From positions 5,479,726 through 5,543,725 of the forward strand of contig NC_063448.1 of NCBI RefSeq assembly GCF_020379485.1: a stretch of DNA of 64,000 nucleotides, given 5' to 3'. Position 1 is the stretch's first letter. Each line of letters begins with the position of its first letter. Below the pieces are notes generated by a model, which worked only from the letters and a program-made list of their open reading frames with translations, searched no databases and was not told the origin of the DNA. This stretch comes from Brassica napus. Taxonomy: Eukaryota; Streptophyta; Magnoliopsida; Brassicales; Brassicaceae. Of the stretch, positions 36,183 to 47,299 are shown one piece after another. Made by a program: the position numbers and the translations under genes.

Positions 36183-38183
36183 CTTACTCTGTATTGTTTG
36201 AAATCATAACACATGATTCAACTATTTAAAAGAAACAAAAGTTAAACTTTTTATTTTAAGTTACTGTATATTGTTGATTATGAATCTTATTTATCATCAA
36301 CGTTAGACCATGAATTTTTTATGTAACAGCCTAGCTAAATAATCAGAACATAATAAGCTCAAATTAGTTTGATAATTTCATGTTATAGTTTGTTTTACGT
36401 TAGGTTTAGAGTTCAATAATAACTGCAGGGACTGCAATTTTAATGAAGAAAGGTTAATAGCTATGCTATGCTGGTAGTGGACTGATTAATTGTCCACGAA
36501 CGTCGGAGCACTCGATCCCTCACGTAAAGAATCTAAACACTAACTGATAAATCAAAATAATTGTTTTGTTTAATCTTGCTGGAAAAATGGAATTAAATAT
36601 ATTGTTAGGATTACGTTATGCAAATACAAAATAATGTAAATACTATTCTATGAGAAGGTCTATTTTAAAATATCACACATGAAAGAAGTCATGAATTATG
36701 TTTTAATATATAAGATAAAAGTATTTTCTCAAATATTTCTTTTTATTCACATAATTTGATAAGAATCTCATATGACCTTTGCTAATGTGTTACTTGAAGG
36801 CCAAGATTTGATATTTTCTACAAAGTTCCTAAAATGGGTTTGGGCTGTGTCATCAAAACTATAAACCCTCTAATTGAAATTGCGGTTTCGTACCTTAAAA
36901 TGGTTTTCGCTAGCAATTATGTTCGGTTAACCATTAATCATCAGAATGATGGACAAACACTTGGGTGAAGTAAACAGCAGGACTTTTCCTCTTCACACAC
37001 TCGTTACCTATAAAGTGTCTTCCGACAGGTATGCTTCGATGCAGCCCCGTAATGACACATAAGATCTGTGTGGAGACTTCCTCTGTGAGCATGTTACATC
37101 ATTTGTGGAAAACCGGTTGGAAGGTAAAGTGGTTAAACGATACCGCTCATCTTAGACTGTTGCAGCGTCGTCATCATCATCATCGCCATCGAATTCTTTT
37201 TACTATCTAAATTCTCACATCCCTGCACCGTGGTGTTGGTCTTGTTCCTCCTGCGGTGGTGTTGCTGGCTTTCTTGTGTAGGTTTTGAGGCTTTTTTTCA
37301 TGGTGTGGCGACGAATACAACCCGTCTTTCTGCAGGTTTCGGCGGCTGAAGCGCCTTTTTGCAGGTTTCGTTGGCGGCTGAAGCGAACGCTTGCTCCACT
37401 TGGGATGTGGTTCAAGGCGTCGTGTGGCGTTTCATACATTTCGGCTTTGGTTCGCAAGGCCTCAGTAAGTATTTGAATCCTCCCCTTTAGTCGTTTGAGC
37501 TTCATAGACAGAGAAAGTTGCAAGTTTAGTGGAGAACATATCTTCAGCAATGAGGAGAGCTTCACTTTTCCGAGGGTTACGTCGATGGTAGAGAACGGCT
37601 ACCAAAGTCGAAGGATTTCAAAAAACAAACTAGCGAAATGTGCCGGGTTTAGTGGGCGGGAGATGCTAGGATTGTAATAGATTGATTTCAATATTTTGTT
37701 CAAAACAAGCTTGTAACTGTATCTGATTTTCGATTTATCGGGGAGATTTTATTTATAATACTTATTTAAAAAAAAAATCTCAGAACAAGAATGAGCTGTT
37801 AAATTATTACAAGACCTTCACACTCCATTTTAGTCTGTTGAAGAAGATCAACAAGTTTTGCAGATTACAAGCTATTGCCACAAACTTTGCAGACCCAGAG
37901 AGGTTTTTCTACTTGTTACCCTTAGGTGGTAGAAGTGAAAAAGGGTAAATGCAATCACATTACTTAAGAGGAAGAAACCAAAAAAACAGGCATGTGTAAC
38001 AGTTAAAGGACCCATACTTTAGTCCGTGAACACATTCATTCACTTCGTTGTTTCTAAGTAAGACACGCACACACACACATGGAAACAAAGGAATCTGTCT
38101 CCTTCTCTGTTCTATTATTTATAATCTTCTGGAAAAGCTATCTTTCTTTTGCAGAACAGAAGAAGTAAAAAATAGAAACACCT
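36183..38183. other. Intergenic region
   Basis: No gene is supported. A more GC-balanced stretch at 37140-37680 has ORFs on both strands (for example 37215-37565 minus) but no recognisable domain. It contains a short direct repeat of a TTTCTGCAGGTTTCG(G/T) type near 37327 and 37360. It may be a decayed gene or transposon. Confidence 0.45.
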
Positions 38184-38519
38184 ATGGGTCTGTCTTCTAG
38201 CTTCTCGCTTTCAGTGTTTCTCTTGATCGCTGTGTCGGTTCAATGGGATCTGGTTTTCAGCGGATCCACAATCTCAGCTTCTCCTGCTGTCTTACCGTAT
38301 ATCAATGCACCAGATATGTCTTCATTTTTCCCTTCTCCGACCAAAAACCGGTCATTCGATACTGCTGCCTCTCCTGTTCCAGAAGCACCCGCGCATGGTC
38401 CAAGCTCAGGCCAGTTTAATGGGAATGTTGTAGGCATGTCGATGCAGCTCCGTCCTGATCTCTCTTTGGTTCTGGTCATTGTTGGTATCTGTGTGACTGT
38501 TACTTCATTAATGTTGTAA
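38184..38519 (+). CDS. Small secreted, GPI-anchored arabinogalactan-like peptide
   Basis: A single-exon ORF of 111 residues. Residues 1-28 form a signal peptide with a hydrophobic core (FSLSVFLLIAVSVQW). The middle has Pro/Ala/Ser clusters (SASPAVLP, FFPSPTK, ASPVPEAPAHGPSSG) of the type hydroxylated and glycosylated in arabinogalactan proteins. The C-terminus is hydrophobic (LSLVLVIVGICVTVTSLML), as expected for a GPI-attachment signal with a small-residue site upstream. The predicted location is the outer face of the plasma membrane. It lies about 600 bp from the convergent 3' end of DET3. I recall a small unnamed gene at this position in Arabidopsis. Role unknown. Confidence 0.8.
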   Translation: MGLSSSFSLSVFLLIAVSVQWDLVFSGSTISASPAVLPYINAPDMSSFFPSPTKNRSFDTAASPVPEAPAHGPSSGQFNGNVVGMSMQLRPDLSLVLVIVGICVTVTSLML

Positions 38520-39121
38520 TCTTTGTAGTTCGATTTTACAGTGTCATCGTTCCTCTTTTGAGTCTTTTTTTTTTGTTCTTAATTTCACGAAATTCAATCT
38601 ATACTACACCGTTAATACGTGTGTGTATGCGTATTTTGTTTAAATAAAACAAATACAATTAAGCAGTATAATTTCTTTCAATGTTAGTCTAATGAAAGGC
38701 TGGAATATTATTTCTAAAGTGATCACATGTGTTGCACTTGCACCACCTCCAGAACATTTCCGACACCAAATAGCTTGTTTCGAAAATACCAATAATAATT
38801 TCATTCAGACCAAAACAAAAGGAGACAAAAACGAAACAGCTTAATAATGCAACAAAGTGACAAAATGACGAAAGGCTTTAACAACTGTATAACCTCTGCT
38901 CGTCCACAAGTATCAGAAACTCATCGGAATCTAACAAGACTCCGGCCAAAATAATATTACAGTAACATCTCTCTCTTGAGTGCCACCTTCATTTCCCTTC
39001 TTTTATTTTGAAACAAAAAAAAAAATCAAAATATAATAACAATGAAATATATAGAACACAAACAAATATAACAGATGAAGGCATAAACGTAGAAGAAGCA
39101 TCAAGCCATCTCTCATCAACT
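38520..39121. other. Intergenic region between convergent genes
   Basis: 3' ends of the AGP-like gene and DET3 face each other here. The stretch contains expected 3' UTR sequence and no further gene. Confidence 0.6.
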
Positions 39122-41393
39122 TTAAGCAAGGTTGATCGTGAAGGAGACATAAGGATGCGTCTCGGAGTCACCGGCTAAACCAGCCATGGCTCCTGCATCC
39201 TCCTCGCTTTTCCAGTATCCACTGCATTGTTTTTCATACAATCATCAGACTCGAAAATTCAAACTGAAACCTGCCTTCCTACTTATTATAGATGAATCCA
39301 CCTTTATAATAGATAAGGCAGAGACTTTTTAACATACCTGTTGGTAGAATCACACAAGCGTTCAAGAATGGAGCGGACTTTCTTTTCACTTTTTACAGCC
39401 GGAGACAAGACACATGCCTGGAAAATAACAACTCATGAGACGAGAGAAAGTAATTTGGTAATGGAGTTAACAGTGTTGAGGGATTTTTTTTTTTTAGAAA
39501 AGCATAGCTTGTACTCTTAATTTACCAAGAAAGCCGGAGGTAAACCATATCGCATAATGCTCTCAGCGAATATACGCACAGCACAGAAATGCATCCAGGA
39601 GCTGAAAACCTGCAGATATCAATCGAAGATCAAAATAAAATCAGGTTTTGATCTCTAAGATGATAATACAAGAGCATAGCAATACAAAGTTACTGTGTAC
39701 CTCTCCGTAACTGGTGTAGCACCACTGCAAAAGAGAGCTTCTCAAGCTTTCCTGATCCTGAACCAACTTTTCAAGCTCTTGTTTGCGAGTCTCTTGTGCT
39801 TCAACGCTGTGTTCAAAGTCACGAATCTAAAAGAGACAAAGGTGTACAACATATGATTTACAAACCTTGAGAATCAACCAAGGGTCGCAACTTGCACAGT
39901 GAATACAACAGTTGTAAGGACAAATCACAGCAACTGGCAGATGATTATTTCTAACTTCTAAGAAAGCTCTAGAGGTAATATCGGGAACTTGACTAGAAAT
40001 ACTCACTTGGAACCCTTTCTCGCGGGCACTTGTCCTGTAATTGTCTGCAACACGAGTAAAAAGAGTGACGGTGTAAAGAGCATACTCATTATCCTCAAAC
40101 AATTTCTTCGAGGACCTGGGAACCTGGGAAGAGTTGGAATAAATTGATTAGAAACACTGTTGCGACAAAGTAATAGTTTCAACGTTGGTGTATGGAACTC
40201 AACAATAATTAATAATTTTACCACAAAGTCGGTCAATGTCTCGTAGCATGCTAACCAGTCCTTTTGAGAATACTTTGGAACAACTGCAAGAAGAGTCAGT
40301 AGATGTTCAGACGTGACAACATCTTCTGGCTTAACCAAGTTTGATAGGTCACGAACAGCTAAGCTGAAACAAAACAACAAAAAAAGGGAGGAAGATCAGC
40401 CACACATTTGCCACAAAATATATATGTGAAAAATCTAAGCAGAGAGAAACAGATAAAAGACCAATAGCAGTCATTATTCTGGAAAACCAACTAAATCCTT
40501 TACATGGAAGAATATGTTTCAAGCAAACATAGACCGATTGAGAAATCAAAGTAGGAATAAGGGAAAGAAAACAAAAGCTTTTTACCTTCCACTTTGCTTT
40601 CGGTTAATGGCATTGAGTTGACCGCGGACGTTGTTATATTCAGCTACACGAACCTTGAATAACAAGTGCAATCAGAGTCAACAAACACCATAATTTCATC
40701 AAATCACAATAAGAAAATTCTAACCATAACGTAAAACGAGATCTACAAGCTACTCTTTACAAAGAAACTAGCAGAGAATTGTAGACAAAAGGACTCATTC
40801 AGCTAAAGGTTAAGGTGAAATACCTTGAGATCATCCTCAATCTTGGCAACCTGAGACTGAATACTGTCAACAACCTCCTTGAGAGGTGACATTGTTGGGT
40901 ACTTAGCTTCATCCCATACAAACCTGGTGAGATAAGAATCAACAGGAACTCCATCAACTGTAAGGGCATTGCTCTCAACACCAGAGATCCTCTCCAGCTC
41001 CTCGATCTGTCTCCTTATCTTCTGAGAAACTCCCTCCACGAAGCTGTTCGACTACACATCTCATTTTATTATAATCACCACCACCAACAGCAGCAAAATT
41101 CCAAATAATGATCCAATCGGAAGACGAATTTACCTTGAGCAGATCATCGCCGAGAGCGAGTAGAGAATCTAAGGTTCCAACACGAAGATTAGGAATGTTG
41201 AACTGCGAAACAAATCGAAGAGATTATTAGATCGCAATCACAAGATCTCTGTCGATAATTTTCAATCGCGTACCCGATAAACCGGAGTGTCGAAGGAATG
41301 CTTGGAGATCTGCTCTTGAAGACGATTCCACAAGGTGGTGGAAGAAGAGTCCTCCTTCACTGGCAGAGACACCACCCAGTACCTCGAAGTCAT
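39122..41393 (-). CDS. DET3: Vacuolar H+-ATPase subunit C (DET3)
   Basis: Minus strand, ten exons: 41274-41393, 41134-41202, 40824-41051, 40586-40653, 40222-40363, 40007-40123, 39701-39826, 39526-39609, 39338-39417 and 39122-39221. They sum to 1134 nt and 377 residues, as expected for the family. Every intron is GT-AG and phases agree. Subunit C (VMA5) links the V1 catalytic sector to the stator and controls reversible V1-Vo assembly on vacuolar and trans-Golgi membranes. Family landmarks: the N-terminus MTSRYWVVSLPVKEDSS, LRVGTLDSLLALGDDLLK, VAEYNNVRGQLNAINRKQSG, LFTRVADNYRTSAREKGFQ, SWMHFCAVRIFAESIMRYGL and the end SFTINLA. The first ATG of the open frame is used. No lesions seen. The gene is divergent from the acidic-protein relic 250 bp away, so they would have shared a promoter region. 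Confidence 0.97.
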
Positions 41394-41639
41394 TGTTTCT
41401 CTGTCTTCTTCTTCTCCGATGGATCTCTCTACTTCTTCAATCAATAATGGATAACCGGTTTGAAATATATTGCTAAACGAGTAGTAAACCAAACCGGTAA
41501 TATAATAGCATTAGTCCGGTTCACGTTCTCCACCTGACTGGAAGTAAAGTTAATGGGCCAATGGGCCAATAGGCTAATGGGCTAGATCCAAGTTAAAGAT
41601 AACAGAAAACTACGCGGGTTGACTGGAAGTTACATTGAT

Positions 41640-42246
41640 CTTTAGGGTTGCTAGTTTGTTTCCGTCTGCGGATCGCAAGGAAGAGCTTTTAATCTATGCG
41701 GCGGACGTTGAGAATAAACCGGACTCTTCGTTTCCGGTTAAAAGGAAACCGGATCTCTGTTGCCAAGGCCAGGCAAACAAGGCTCAGAAGCTTAATCCTG
41801 AGTCCAGAGACGAAGAAGTTAGTGTAAGCGATGTAGAGAATCTGAATTCTTCTACAGAAGCATCGGTTTCGCTTGAGAAAGCTGTTTGTTCTGTGTCGGA
41901 AGAGGATAGCCGTGATTTTGCAGCTGAAGAGAAGCAAGATGGAGTTGGAAAGGAAGAGGAAGAGGAGGATGATTCGATTGACAGGAAAGGTAAAGGCATC
42001 TCGAGAGAGGACAAAGGGAAAGGAAGATTGATCGAACTTGGTGAAAGTCACGATAGTGATGATGAAGAAGACGAAGACGGTGATGAGTTCGACCTCAGAT
42101 GATCCATTGGCGGAGGTGGATTTGGATAACATCCTCCCGTCGAGAACTAGGAGGCGATCGATACAGCCTGGAGTCTACATCTCCAATGACTGTGGCGGCG
42201 GCAACAACAACGAGGATGATGATAGCAGCGACGATAGTGACGCTTA
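41640..42246 (+). pseudogene. Acidic nuclear-type protein relic (no ATG, one frameshift)
   Basis: An open frame to 42102 encodes KEELLIYAADVEN, a long Glu/Asp/Ser-rich stretch (EEEEEDDSIDRKGKGISRED) and HDSDDEEDEDGDEFD, then stops. In another frame DDPLAEVDLDNILPSRTRRR and QPGVYISND follow, ending at 42244-42246. The second piece looks like the natural C-terminus, so a single-base shift near 42093 broke the frame. No in-frame ATG precedes the first piece. This resembles the small acidic, nucleolin-annotated protein next to DET3 in Arabidopsis (from memory). A non-canonical or missing first exon is the alternative to a pseudogene. Confidence 0.6.
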
Positions 42247-43272
42247 AGCCTTATTAGCTATAGTCAAGGTTAGTGTTAAGAAATCATGTGTTATTAGTTC
42301 CTTTCATTCTAAAGAGAGTTCGTCTCTGTTCAGTGATCTTTATATCTAATAATGTTTTTGCAATGTAAGAGATTTAGTAAGCAGAACGAAAAAATCTTTT
42401 AGGCCAACAACAACTCCTATACTTCACTCAAGTTAGCATGATAAAGTCCGAAAACCATTTACAGATGGTCGCAATTGCAAATTCATAACGTTTTTAAATG
42501 TTGAAAGCAGAGTTAAAACCATAAATAATAATTAGACATAGATTTTTCATATATTATAGGAAGAAGATACTGGTATAACATGAACAAAGAGAGCATATTA
42601 AGATAGCCAAGGAGACTGCCTGAAACATAGACCTCAAGATTCAATCAACTTTTAACAAACTGTTTTAAGAATGCTAGTTATTGATTTGAAACACACACAG
42701 AAGATTGAATCATTGGGAAGAACTAAACGCAGGCAAGTCATCCTTGGCTACTATATATCAGACTCTCTTCTTCATGTAAAACCTATCTTCTCTCTTGTTA
42801 CTCTTTTCATTTTCTCAATTTGCTCCTTTTATGCCCATCTCTAGAGTCGGCTCTTCTTCTCATTTGTTACTTTTAATAATTTTAAAATTTGAAGTTGTTT
42901 GTTTTGTTTTTTTGTTGGCTAATATACAACTTGTTTGCACCATGATCAGAATTTATTCATTTTCAAAGTCTTTTCTTATCTTTTAGCAGTATTTTATCAG
43001 TTTAATAAAGAATAGAGATAAGAGTTTTGTTCTGTCGTGATGGATTTAAAACTAAATAATATGAACCAGATCTATATATATGTCTGAATCTGGAAATGTT
43101 CGATATAGATTTTTTTACTAAACTGATATATAGAAAGAAAAGTGTAATATATATGATTATATTTTTTAAATATGATTATATTGTATATACATTAATGTGT
43201 ACGGTCCAAATCAATCACATACACCCACGTATTTCATACTTATCTTAGGCGATTCACACTATATTTTCCATA
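42247..43272. other. Intergenic AT-rich region
   Basis: No gene supported. A 63-codon ORF (42795-42986) is hydrophobic but low-complexity. Confidence 0.5.
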
Positions 43273-43544
43273 CTAACACCCGCGCCTTGCGCGGAATTAA
43301 GTTATTATTTTTATTATATTTTGGAGAATGAAACAATAGTTTGGCTTCATTTGGATTAGGGGTGTTCAATCCGGATATCGGGTTGGTTTCGGTTCGGTTC
43401 GGTTTTTTTTGGTATTTCGGTTAGTAAAATATAACTATTATTCTAAATCCATATTTACTTTGACTTTTGTCTTTCACATACTTTTGAAATATTTCAACTG
43501 AACCACTAAATTGATCAGCTAATCTTGTTGCTTTAAATCATTAG

Positions 43545-43581
<37 letters not shown>

Positions 43582-45557
43582 TAGTTTGAATATTTATTAA
43601 ATAAAAATTCATATGCGTTATATTTTATGATCATTTGTAACTTATTATAACAAAAAAATAATCTATTGATCACAAAATTTTCAAAGTGGAAATCTTCAAA
43701 TTTCTAATAATATATAGATGTTTCGAAAAATTCAAAATATAACATATATGAAATGTTTTTATTATATATTTAATGTGATTTTTTAATATCTTTCAATAAT
43801 ATAAAATTTAAAAAAAAACTAAGATACCAAAATTGTTATCAAATATTTATTATTCATAATAATTAATTTTCATATATACGTTAATCATATTAGGTAATTT
43901 CATAGTTTCTAATGAAGGAAAGTGCAAAAACAAATTTGGTAGATTATTTATCAATTCGATAGTTAGTTTAATAAAAAATATAATGTAAGTTAAGATGGAC
44001 CAACCTATTTTTCTAAGAATAGTATATTTTATATAGTCATTTATTTAATGAGAATTTATAATCATACAGTTCTATGATCATTCATATCATTTTATAATTG
44101 AATATTTAAATCATCGATAACAAAATTTTCAATGTGAAATCTTTAATAAGTTTATAATTTATAAATGTTTTTGAAAATTCATTGAAAGTTTTAATATTAA
44201 AATATTTATGTAATCTTATGGTATATAGTTTAATCTATATATATATATATATGTTTTATTATTAAATGATATCTTTTACTCATATGGTTTTAAAATCATG
44301 TGTATCTTCTTATAATATTAAATAAAAGTTAATATTAATACAATTTTATGATCATTTGTAACTTATTTTGACAAAAAAATAATCTATTGATCACAAATTT
44401 TTCAGAGTGTGGATCTTCAAATTTCTAATAATTTATAGACGTTTTGAAAAATTCAAAATATAACATATAAGAAAAATAATAAATGTTTTTATTATATATT
44501 TACTGTGATTTTTAATATCTTTTAATAATATAAAATTAAAAAAAGAACTAAGATACAAAAATTGTTATCAAATATTTATTATTCATAATAATTAATTTTC
44601 ACATATACGTTAATCATATTAGGTAATTTCGTAGCTTTTATTTAAGGAAAGTGCAAAACATTTTTTGGTACGTTATTTATCAATTCGATAGTTAATTTAA
44701 TAAAAAGTGTAATATAAGTTAAGATGGACCAACCTATTTTTCTAAGAATAGTATATTTTGTATAGTTATTTATTAAATAAGAATTTATAATCATACGGTT
44801 CTATGATCATTCATATCGTTTTATAACAAAATATTTAAATCATCGGCAACAAAATTTTCAATCTGAAATCTTTAATAAGTTTATAATTTATAAATTTTCT
44901 TGAAAATTCATTGAAAGTTTTAATATTAAAATATTTATGTAATCTTATGGTATATAGTGTTTAATCTATATATATATATATATATATATATTTATTTTAT
45001 TATTAAATGATATTTTTTACTTATATGGTTTTAAAATCATGTGTATCTTCTTATAATAAAAATGTTAAACCATTGATCATTAATTTTTAATATAATAATT
45101 TTAATAGTTTTAGTCATTTATTATCGTTTTTAAAAATTCAAAATATAACATATACGAAAAAAATCTAAATTTTACTTTTATAGCTAATTTGATTGTTTAA
45201 TTTATTTTATTAATATAAAATTAAACAAAAATAATGGAGGAGATATAAATTGTTATCAAATCTTTATTATTAAAATCATTAATTGTCATATATATATTAG
45301 TCATTTATGGTAATTCTGTAGGTTTTATTTAAGGAAAGAAAATAGCATATCATATCATTATATCATATAGTTTGACCAACTTATGTATCTAACAACATAT
45401 AAAAATCGAATGTGGACCTACTTATTTTTCAATTGAATGTAATTGACTACCTAATTGAGTGCCACATATACATTGAGACATTTTTTAATTAATACAAAAT
45501 TGAGTTTACATTTTTTCAAATGTTTTTCAATTAATATATAAATTAATATATAGGGGA
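43273..45557 (-). mobile_element. Helitron (minus strand), non-autonomous, ~2.3 kb
   Basis: The left edge is A|CTAACACCCGCGCCTTGCGCGG. On the minus strand it reads as the hairpin CCGCGCAAGGCGCGG, a short spacer and TTAG|T, a variant of the CTRR terminus. The right edge is TTAATATATAGGGGA|T, which on the minus strand starts TCCCCTATATATTAA, a Helitron-like 5' TC end. The A/T host junctions are as expected. The interior is very AT-rich, noncoding and internally duplicated. Confidence 0.65.
43615..45060. repeat. Two direct copies of a ~0.7-kb AT-rich unit inside the Helitron
   Basis: 43615-44320 and about 44339-45060 are parallel along their length. Shared landmarks include ATGATCATTTGTAACTTATT (43628/44349), AGTTAAGATGGACCAACCTA (43987/44716) and CTAAGAATAGTATATTTT. 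The copies differ by scattered substitutions and small indels, so the duplication is old. Confidence 0.85.
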
Positions 45558-45664
45558 TATAACATCTTAGATAATAAACCTGTATGAGAACTGAGGTGAC
45601 CGTGTTATTGTGCCATTGGTGCAGCTGGTTAGTCAAGGATAACCTAAAACTGATTTATTGATAC

Positions 45665-46108
45665 TATTACGGATATATATCTGAAATTCTAAAAAACATT
45701 AAATAATATATAAAGGGTTAGAGCCAATCCACTAATCACCAATTGATTTTAAGTAGGAAGTCCATAATTAAACCCGAATCTAACATGGTATCAGAGTCCA
45801 GATCCTAAATACCCTAAATTTCTAATTAAAATTAAAAATTAACCTTTCTGACCGGGTATAAAGATCGTGATTAACCCTTCCAACCGGATATAAAGGTTGT
45901 GTTAAACTCGTTCGACCGAGTATAAATATCCTAAAGTTTCGAGATTTCTGGCCGATAAGAGTCATTATCTCGAGGAAGAGTATTAGGGATATATATCCTA
46001 CATCGGAAATTCTAAGGGATATTAAGTAATATATAAAGGGTTATGGTCAATCCAGTAATCACTAATTGGTTTTAAGTTGGAACCTAGTAATTAAACCCGA
46101 ATCTAACA
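45665..46108 (+). mobile_element. TRIM (terminal-repeat retrotransposon in miniature), 444 bp
   Basis: Two short terminal repeats (45665-45785, 121 bp; 45981-46108, 128 bp) share GGATATATATC, ATATATAAAGGGTTA, CACTAATTG(G)TTTTAAGT and AACCCGAATCTAACA. The first is followed directly by a primer site TGGTATCAGAGT (45786-45797), and a purine-rich GAGGAAGAG precedes the second. A perfect 5-bp target duplication GATAC flanks the element (45660-45664 and 46109-46113). The ~195-bp interior has no coding sequence but contains three GACCG/AACCG-type GTATAAA repeats. All TRIM hallmarks are present. Confidence 0.93.
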
Positions 46109-46113
46109 GATAC

Positions 46114-46900
46114 ACTTGGGATCAGTTAAGTAGCTTTTTGTCATAGGTATACATTATTTTTCCTGCACAAAATTAAAAGACTAACAAACAAAACCAACCG
46201 ACGTATGCATTTGTAGTCTACTCGTCAAAAGCAATCATGGGCTAACTTTCGATAGAGTACTTGGGCTACAACTAGGAAGCCGGGCTACAAGAACAGAACT
46301 TCATTTCATCACTCTATTTGGTTTTCAATGGCCCACATCGATAATTCAAGAATCGCTCGCTTTAACCGGACGCATATACCCGGTCAGCAATGACCAAGCT
46401 TAACCCAAAGTTAATCGATTTTGTAGAAGGGTTTTCCGAAATAACCGCATAGCCGAGTCAGTTTACATAATTTTCGCATTGCTCGATCTGTTGAACTTTT
46501 GACTCTAAGAATGCGACCAGCTGTATAGTTTCGTTTTAACACTTTGTCTTATTGATTAACTGATTAGAGTAATTAAGAGCTTTTGTTTTTATTCCAAAAG
46601 TCTGATTGTTCTTTATCTACTATCTTTTCAATTGATGTCGTTCAATATTTTTATCACACTACTTGACATATCTTATTTTTAGGATTTAGCTATCTAGAAT
46701 CTATTAATTATACATTGTTGTAGTTTATGGATAAACACACTCGTAGTTATTAAAAACCCCGCTATAAATACACTATTAGTAGCATGAAAAGGTTAAAAAC
46801 CAAGAAATACAAATACAAGAGCTACAGCTAATATAACAGCCCATGCATATGCAACTGCGTCTACGTACGTTTGAATCACTAAACGCGAACGCTCTGGTTA
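46114..46900. other. Intergenic region
   Basis: No gene supported. Moderately AT-rich sequence leading to the 3' end of the small minus-strand gene. Confidence 0.5.
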
Positions 46901-47122
46901 TTACGGCGAGAAGCATTGGAAAACACAACTCTCATAAACACCACCGCGGGTGACCCGAAACTCATTCTCCGGCCGAGGTTCTGGTATCTGAGGAATGCTT
47001 TTTCTCTTCTCCAGTCTATCGCATGCACAAAAGCCGAACCTCAGATTCTTTCCGGCAACAGCTGCAGCTTTTTTCTCCATTCTCCTGCGGTTGACATACT
47101 CTTCAGATATGTAGACATCCAT
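46901..47122 (-). CDS. Small conserved-looking protein, 73 residues, unknown function
   Basis: Minus-strand ORF starting MDVYISEEYVNRRRMEKKAA with a basic first third, followed by FGFCACDRLEKRKSIPQIP and ending CVFQCFSP. The first ATG is at 47122; an earlier non-ATG extension is possible but not needed. Minus-strand TATAAATTA at about 47251-47259 lies ~130 bp upstream, a good core promoter position. Composition is non-repetitive and plausible for a real small plant protein. It is the only candidate gene between 42.3 and 55.2 kb. I do not recognise a family. Confidence 0.55.
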   Translation of the reverse strand: MDVYISEEYVNRRRMEKKAAAVAGKNLRFGFCACDRLEKRKSIPQIPEPRPENEFRVTRGGVYESCVFQCFSP

Positions 47123-47251
47123 TGGAATAGGAATCAAGAAGTGAAAAGACTTAATTTGGGATTGTTTTTGGTGATTGAAATTTGAAAGAAATGCTTTGTT
47201 TGGCAGTTTGAAGTTTCTTGATGGAGTTGAAGTGAAAGACTGAAAGTTATT

Positions 47252-47259
47252 AATTTATA
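47252..47259 (-). promoter_or_regulatory. Putative TATA box of the small minus-strand gene
   Basis: TATAAATTA on the minus strand about 130 bp before the ATG at 47122. Confidence 0.5.
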
Positions 47260-47299
47260 GAGGGGGTAAAACCTGTGGGCGTTATGTCCCATGTTGTTT

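Noticed and set aside
37215..37565. 116-codon minus-strand ORF with basic composition
   Set aside because: No recognisable domain or promoter, and ORFs exist on the opposite strand over the same stretch; kept only as unassigned intergenic sequence.
43615..45060. CRISPR-like or satellite array
   Set aside because: Only two long diverged copies; no short regular repeats and spacers, and this is a plant nuclear segment.
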